Below, one piece after another: positions 5,346-8,798 of a stretch of 8,798 nucleotides of DNA (position 1 is its first letter; every line of letters starts with the position of its first letter). The notes beneath the pieces were generated by a model. The model did no database searches and was not told the DNA's origin. It worked only from the letters and a program-made list of their open reading frames with translations. This stretch comes from Omnitrophica WOR_2 bacterium RIFCSPHIGHO2_02_FULL_52_10 (GTDB lineage: Bacteria; Omnitrophota; Gorgyraeia; Zapsychrales; Zapsychraceae): NCBI GenBank assembly GCA_001805655.1, contig MHGR01000025.1:9678-18475 (forward strand). The letters run 5' to 3'. The position numbers and the translations under genes are program-made.

Positions 5346-6280
5346 TCCTTACTAAATTTAATTCCTTTATTAAGAGAACTTAATGGCTCAACAAGAAATT
5401 TTTCTATTTCTTTAGCTACCGTTGCTAATTTATCAGGCGCATGTTTAATGCCGCTTTTTGTTAGAAATGCTTTCCACAATGTCTGCCGATCTGATCCTTC
5501 GTCATAAATTTCATCTGCCAATAAACTTGAACCTTGAGACAGCTCAACCTTTCTCTGCGCAAACGTTCTTTTCAATGCTTCCGTAAGAACTTCCCCCTGA
5601 AACTCAAACCGTCGCATCAACAGCCAAATATCGTAGAAGTCTTTCATCCGGCTGTTCAATGCGCCCAGCTGAACCATGGCCTCAAATTTTTCGCTCACAA
5701 CAGTCTCTGGCGCGTACCCTTTGAGTTTCGGCGAAGGAAGATCCAGAATAACAGGATAAGTGATCATCTTAGGGTTTGGATAAACAGTGTCACCGAATCC
5801 AAAATCAATCTGCATCGGGATTCGTGCCTTACCAAGAAAAGCTCCAAGCTTGACCCGTACGCCTTCGTAATCCGCGTCTTCCTTAATCTTGGCTCCGATC
5901 ACAGTCGCTGGCTCAAAACGCAATCCATCTGGAGTCACATCAACAGCGCAAACATCCCTAACGACTTTCTCGATTGCGGCGATCTGATTGCTGTAATGAG
6001 CCAAGAGATCAATATCAAGCGTCGTTCTTCTTTCATTCACTTTCCACGCTGTGAACAAGAGTGCGCCTTTCAGGACAAAATCACTGGCAAAGGTAGCCTT
6101 GCTTAGACGGTAAAGAAACCTTTCCATGGCATAGGTCCGTAATATCTCCAGGAATGGGATATTGAGTTCTTTTCTCTTATTGTCCAGCTTGGCGCGGACA
6201 GACCCTTCAATATTCTTGATGCTTCGACTTCGCTCAGCATCAACCCTGAGCTTAGTCGAAGGGTTGATTTCTTTCTTCAT
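5318..6280 (-). CDS. abiEii: AbiEii-type nucleotidyltransferase toxin (type IV toxin-antitoxin)
   Basis: This 320-residue protein has the AbiEii/DUF1814 nucleotidyltransferase layout. FVLKGALLFTAW (68-79) is followed by RRTTLDIDL (84-92) with the DxD metal pair D89/D91, QIDFGFGD (157-164) with the third acidic residue, and SEKFEAMVQLG plus NSRMKDFYD (196-217) with conserved Lys198. By family knowledge AbiEii toxins transfer nucleotides and stop growth, and give abortive infection against phage. The start ATG shares ATGA with the stop of the antitoxin gene, which fixes the start and implies coupled translation. Residues 6-21 (from NPSTKL to RSRSI) are foreign to the family and correspond exactly to a 48-bp double palindrome; removing them restores MKKEIKNIEGSVRAKL, the expected beginning. 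The catalytic part appears intact, so the protein is probably still active. Confidence 0.9.
   Translation of the reverse strand: MKKEINPSTKLRVDAERSRSIKNIEGSVRAKLDNKRKELNIPFLEILRTYAMERFLYRLSKATFASDFVLKGALLFTAWKVNERRTTLDIDLLAHYSNQIAAIEKVVRDVCAVDVTPDGLRFEPATVIGAKIKEDADYEGVRVKLGAFLGKARIPMQIDFGFGDTVYPNPKMITYPVILDLPSPKLKGYAPETVVSEKFEAMVQLGALNSRMKDFYDIWLLMRRFEFQGEVLTEALKRTFAQRKVELSQGSSLLADEIYDEGSDRQTLWKAFLTKSGIKHAPDKLATVAKEIEKFLVEPLSSLNKGIKFSKEWKAPGPWK
6218..6265. repeat. 48-bp double palindromic element inserted in frame in abiEii
   Basis: The element is two abutting 24-base hairpins. One is GATGC (6218-6222) with GCATC (6237-6241); the other is AACCCT (6242-6247) with AGGGTT (6260-6265). Their cores are inverted copies of each other: CTTCGACTTCGCTCAG (6222-6237) and the complement of CTGAGCTTAGTCGAAG (6246-6261) agree at 14 of 16 positions. 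The 48 bases are exactly 16 codons and begin and end on codon borders. CTTCGAC..GCTCAG units are familiar dispersed repeats in many bacterial genomes. It resembles in principle the Rickettsia palindromic elements that insert within genes; this is analogy, not homology. Confidence 0.8.
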
Positions 6281-6879
6281 ATCAAGGTTTCTAGAATTGG
6301 TTTAATGATTCTTGTCACTCGGCAAATCGATGCGTATTTCATGATGTCTCGATGATTTGCTTTTTTTTGTTCCAGAGTATTTTTTAGAGCAGAACGGGCT
6401 ACATCAAGTCCAATTTGGTTGCGAAATCTAAAACAATCCGCGATGGTTTTAGCCAGATTAAAAACTTTTATTTTATGACCATCAATCACATGCTCTTCAA
6501 TGCCGGCTTCCCAAGTCTTTTGCGAGAAGCGATAATATCTGATTGGAATGTTGTGGATTTCTTTTGCGCGAGTACCAACGGGAATAGCAACGTCTATGCA
6601 ACGTGGAATTTCATCGGTTACTTCATAAAACGAAAGAGCCGAAATAAGACAAATAACCCCTTTAGGAATCATGGTGGAAACAGTGACGAAATCGGGATGG
6701 GATATATCCAGGTTACCAGGAAGACTGTAAACCCCTCGACTCAGCCGTTCAATCTGTCGTGACTCTAGGGCTTGATTAATAAGGGCTTTATAAAACCCTG
6801 CTTTAAGCAGATCGGAATACCGGGCAAATCCCCCGTTCTGCTTGATAAATTCAATAAGTTTGACATTTTTGGACGACAT
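6277..6879 (-). CDS. abiEi: AbiEi-type antitoxin and autorepressor (type IV toxin-antitoxin)
   Basis: This 200-residue protein starts at ATG 6879 with AGGG 8 bases upstream. The N-terminal 55 residues form the winged-helix domain of AbiEi proteins (FIKQNGGFARYSDLLKAGF, then RLSRGVYSLP at 45-54). The C-terminal domain has GVICLISALSFYEVT (74-88) and FNLAKTIADCFRFRNQIG (140-157), both typical of the family's antitoxin domain. By family knowledge AbiEi neutralises AbiEii without forming a stable complex and represses the operon by binding inverted repeats in the promoter. The gene overlaps abiEii by ATGA and heads the operon that also includes the phosphatase. Its promoter carries an inverted repeat bracketing the -10, as expected for autoregulation. 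Confidence 0.9.
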   Translation of the reverse strand: MSSKNVKLIEFIKQNGGFARYSDLLKAGFYKALINQALESRQIERLSRGVYSLPGNLDISHPDFVTVSTMIPKGVICLISALSFYEVTDEIPRCIDVAIPVGTRAKEIHNIPIRYYRFSQKTWEAGIEEHVIDGHKIKVFNLAKTIADCFRFRNQIGLDVARSALKNTLEQKKANHRDIMKYASICRVTRIIKPILETLI

Positions 6880-6883
6880 AGGA

Positions 6884-6933
6884 ATTTCCCTAACTGTTAA
6901 TAGTTATAAACAAGTATATACACTTAGGGAAAT
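6884..6933. promoter_or_regulatory. Inverted-repeat operator for AbiEi
   Basis: ATTTCCCTAA (6884-6893) and its exact complement TTAGGGAAAT (6924-6933) face each other; with three more bases towards the centre the arms agree at 12 of 13 positions. One arm lies between -35 and -10, the other overlaps the ribosome site just before the start codon. AbiEi proteins are known to bind paired inverted repeats in their own promoters and bend the DNA, so this is the natural site here. Confidence 0.6.
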
Positions 6934-6940
6934 AATGCAA
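6913..6940 (-). promoter_or_regulatory. Promoter of the AbiE-phosphatase operon
   Basis: On the minus strand TTGCAT (6935-6940) and TATACT (6913-6918) are 16 bases apart. Transcription would begin near 6906, giving a leader of about 27 bases to ATG 6879. The -35 is a moderate match. Confidence 0.5.
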
Positions 6941-7020
6941 GCTCAATTATTACGGTAGCTTAGGAAGGATTTTCTTATGTTTCAGATATATAAGATTGTA
7001 TACGATTAACAAATCGGCAG

Positions 7021-7062
7021 AATGTTCACTAAACAGTGAACATTAGGTGTTGAGTGAACATT
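7021..7062. repeat. Three-copy 10-bp palindromic repeat (AGTGAACATT)
   Basis: AATGTTCACT (7021-7030) and AGTGAACATT (7035-7044) form a perfect hairpin with a 4-base loop; a third exact copy, AGTGAACATT, stands at 7053-7062, 18 bases after the second. It lies upstream of the abiE promoter in a region with no gene I can support (6941-7181). Confidence 0.75.
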
Positions 7063-7067
7063 GATTC

Positions 7068-7113
7068 TGAAGCGATTAAGAGGGTTAATCGCTTCATATT
7101 TTGAAGCGATTAA
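7068..7113. repeat. Three-copy 12-bp palindromic repeat (TGAAGCGATTAA)
   Basis: TGAAGCGATTAA (7068-7079), its complement TTAATCGCTTCA (7085-7096) and a third copy TGAAGCGATTAA (7102-7113) follow each other at exact 17-bp steps with alternating orientation. The architecture is the same as in the neighbouring AGTGAACATT set, but the sequence is unrelated. Confidence 0.75.
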
Positions 7114-7139
7114 ATCGTGCTTATTTCAAGTGCAACTTC

Positions 7140-7162
7140 AAAAAAGTCCTGTTTTAGACAGG
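7140..7162 (-). terminator. Rho-independent terminator of a decayed minus-strand gene
   Basis: On the minus strand CCTGT and ACAGG pair around a CTAAA loop (7148-7162), followed by AC and six T (the A run at 7140-7145). It lies about 20 bases past the stop of the remnant frame ending at 7182. The stem is only 5 bp, so strength is modest. Confidence 0.45.
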
Positions 7163-7181
7163 GCGCTCGGGAAAGCCAAAA

Positions 7182-7289
7182 TCAAATAGCACCAACAACC
7201 GCCTCCGCCATCTCCTGCATCATACGTCTAAATTCAGGCCAATGGCCAACCGTATGTTTTGATGGTGAAAGTTTTGCATCTCTGGCATT
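7182..7289 (-). pseudogene. Unidentified gene remnant, C-terminal piece only
   Basis: A minus-strand frame of 35 residues reads NARDAKLSPSKHTVGHWPEF and then RRMMQEMAEAVVGAI before TGA at 7182-7184. It has no convincing start: TGA at 7290-7292 closes it upstream and no start codon with a ribosome site precedes the HTVGHWPEF block. The protein-like composition and a terminator 20 bases later suggest the last part of a gene whose front was lost, between gap and the AbiE operon. I do not recognise the family. Chance cannot be excluded at this length. Confidence 0.25.
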
Positions 7290-7351
7290 TCATACCAAAA
7301 GCAATTCGATTTGCTAAAATTTACCTCGGTCAATCCTGTATACATTTCAAT

Positions 7352-7384
7352 AAAAACAGCCAGCTGCGGTGGAGGCAGCTGGCT
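7352..7384 (-). terminator. Rho-independent terminator of gap
   Basis: AGCCAGCTGC (7358-7367) and GCAGCTGGCT (7375-7384) form a perfect 10-bp GC-rich stem with a 7-base loop. Read on the minus strand it is followed by GTTTTTATT. It lies about 70 bases past the gap stop codon. Confidence 0.9.
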
Positions 7385-7455
7385 ATTCTACATTATCAAT
7401 AAAAGGTTATCGTTTGAGAACAATAATCCGCGAAAGTAAGAAAAATAGCCTGTTT

Positions 7456-8544
<1,089 letters not shown>

Positions 8545-8574
8545 TTATTTTCCTGATATACGGTAAAGTAATAA

Positions 8575-8601
8575 ATTATATCCGGCCTGTGGTAATGTCA
8601 A
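8575..8601 (-). promoter_or_regulatory. Promoter of gap with consensus boxes and short spacer
   Basis: On the minus strand a perfect TTGACA (8596-8601) and a perfect TATAAT (8575-8580) are only 15 bases apart; 17 is usual. Shifting the -10 to TAATTT gives 17 bases but a poorer box. The leader to ATG 8502 would be about 66 bases. Confidence 0.6.
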
Positions 8602-8776
8602 GAGTATTACAGACCACCGCATTAGTAATGGAACCAGTGCATCTTTCACAACTCGTTGAAGCGGTGGCAGTATTGACGTCCGCAAAGGTTCCATTATCTA
8701 TGCGGACGTCAATATTTGCGTTTATGCGCAGGATGTGCGCCCCGCGGCCAAGACCCCTGCCGCCGACCGCGTCACA
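8576..8776 (-). CDS. Possible 3' end of an unidentified minus-strand gene
   Basis: A minus-strand frame of 66 codons runs from 8776 to TAA at 8576-8578. It reads glycine-rich (VGGRGLGRGAHILRIN) and then NIDVRIDNGTFADVNTAT and SCERCTGSITNAVV, a Thr/Asn/Asp/Val pattern like the beta-rich C-termini of secreted proteins. It contains no ATG, is cut off upstream by TGA at 8777-8779, and would need a frameshift to reach earlier sequence. Its last codons coincide with the gap promoter. I do not recognise a family. It may be a decayed gene or chance; the same bases also make the hairpins described at 8614-8714. Confidence 0.25.
   Translation of the reverse strand, partial: CDAVGGRGLGRGAHILRINANIDVRIDNGTFADVNTATASTSCERCTGSITNAVVCNTLDITTGRI
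8614..8714. repeat. Two hairpins with mutually complementary loops
   Basis: CCACCGC (8614-8620) pairs with GCGGTGG (8661-8667). TATTGACGTCCGCA (8671-8684) pairs perfectly with TGCGGACGTCAATA (8701-8714). The first loop holds TAATGGAACC (8626-8635), the exact complement of GGTTCCATTA (8687-8696) in the 16-base second loop. It lies just upstream of the gap promoter. No T-run follows on the minus strand, so it is not a standard terminator for that direction. Confidence 0.55.
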
Positions 8777-8798
8777 TCAAAACCTGGCGCAGGTAGTT

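Noticed and set aside
5534..6106. A 190-codon plus-strand open frame inside abiEii.
   Set aside because: It is antisense to a well-recognised nucleotidyltransferase and has no domain or ribosome site.
7117..7317. A 66-codon plus-strand frame between AbiE and gap.
   Set aside because: It has no ribosome site or recognised domain, and the opposite strand has the more protein-like tail with a terminator.

Overview
The window looks like a chromosomal segment of a Gram-negative, free-living bacterium of moderate GC that respires or oxidises inorganic nitrogen or a similar substrate. The grounds are a twin-arginine-exported molybdoenzyme, a multi-haem lipoprotein cytochrome and an Fe-S type Rrf2 regulator. 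Phylum cannot be fixed from this sequence; Nitrospirota, Omnitrophota or Methylomirabilota-like lineages would fit. Every confident gene lies on the minus strand, so transcription runs from high to low coordinates.

Left part (1-2968), a respiratory module. Read in transcription order it starts with a consensus promoter overlapped by a perfect 11-bp inverted repeat. Next come an Rrf2 regulator (2486-2908) and a lipoprotein that fuses two c-type haem domains to an ethylbenzene-dehydrogenase-type haem-b domain (646-2334). Last is the N-terminal 205 residues of a periplasmic molybdopterin oxidoreductase of the type II DMSO reductase / nitrite oxidoreductase group, which runs off the left edge (1-617). 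The likely flow of electrons is between the molybdenum catalytic subunit and the haem-b/haem-c protein.

Middle part (3036-7289), an AT-richer accessory island. It has a 90-bp long inverted repeat; the mobile mystery protein pair (a Fic-domain protein preceded by an XRE-type regulator) under a promoter with three evenly spaced operators; a frameshifted small lipoprotein remnant; and a three-gene operon of AbiEi antitoxin, AbiEii nucleotidyltransferase toxin and a PPP-type metallophosphatase. The AbiEii gene carries an exact 48-bp, codon-aligned double-palindrome insertion near its start. Upstream of abiEi is an intergenic stretch with two sets of three-copy palindromic repeats and a decayed gene end with its own terminator.

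Right part (7352-8798), housekeeping. A complete class I glyceraldehyde-3-phosphate dehydrogenase has a clear promoter and terminator. Above it is a region of complementary hairpins that may also be the 3' end of an unidentified minus-strand gene.

The best candidates for something new are the Rrf2 - fused haem c/b - molybdoenzyme module, the AbiE operon with a coupled phosphatase, the palindromic element inside AbiEii, and the periodic operators of the Fic pair.
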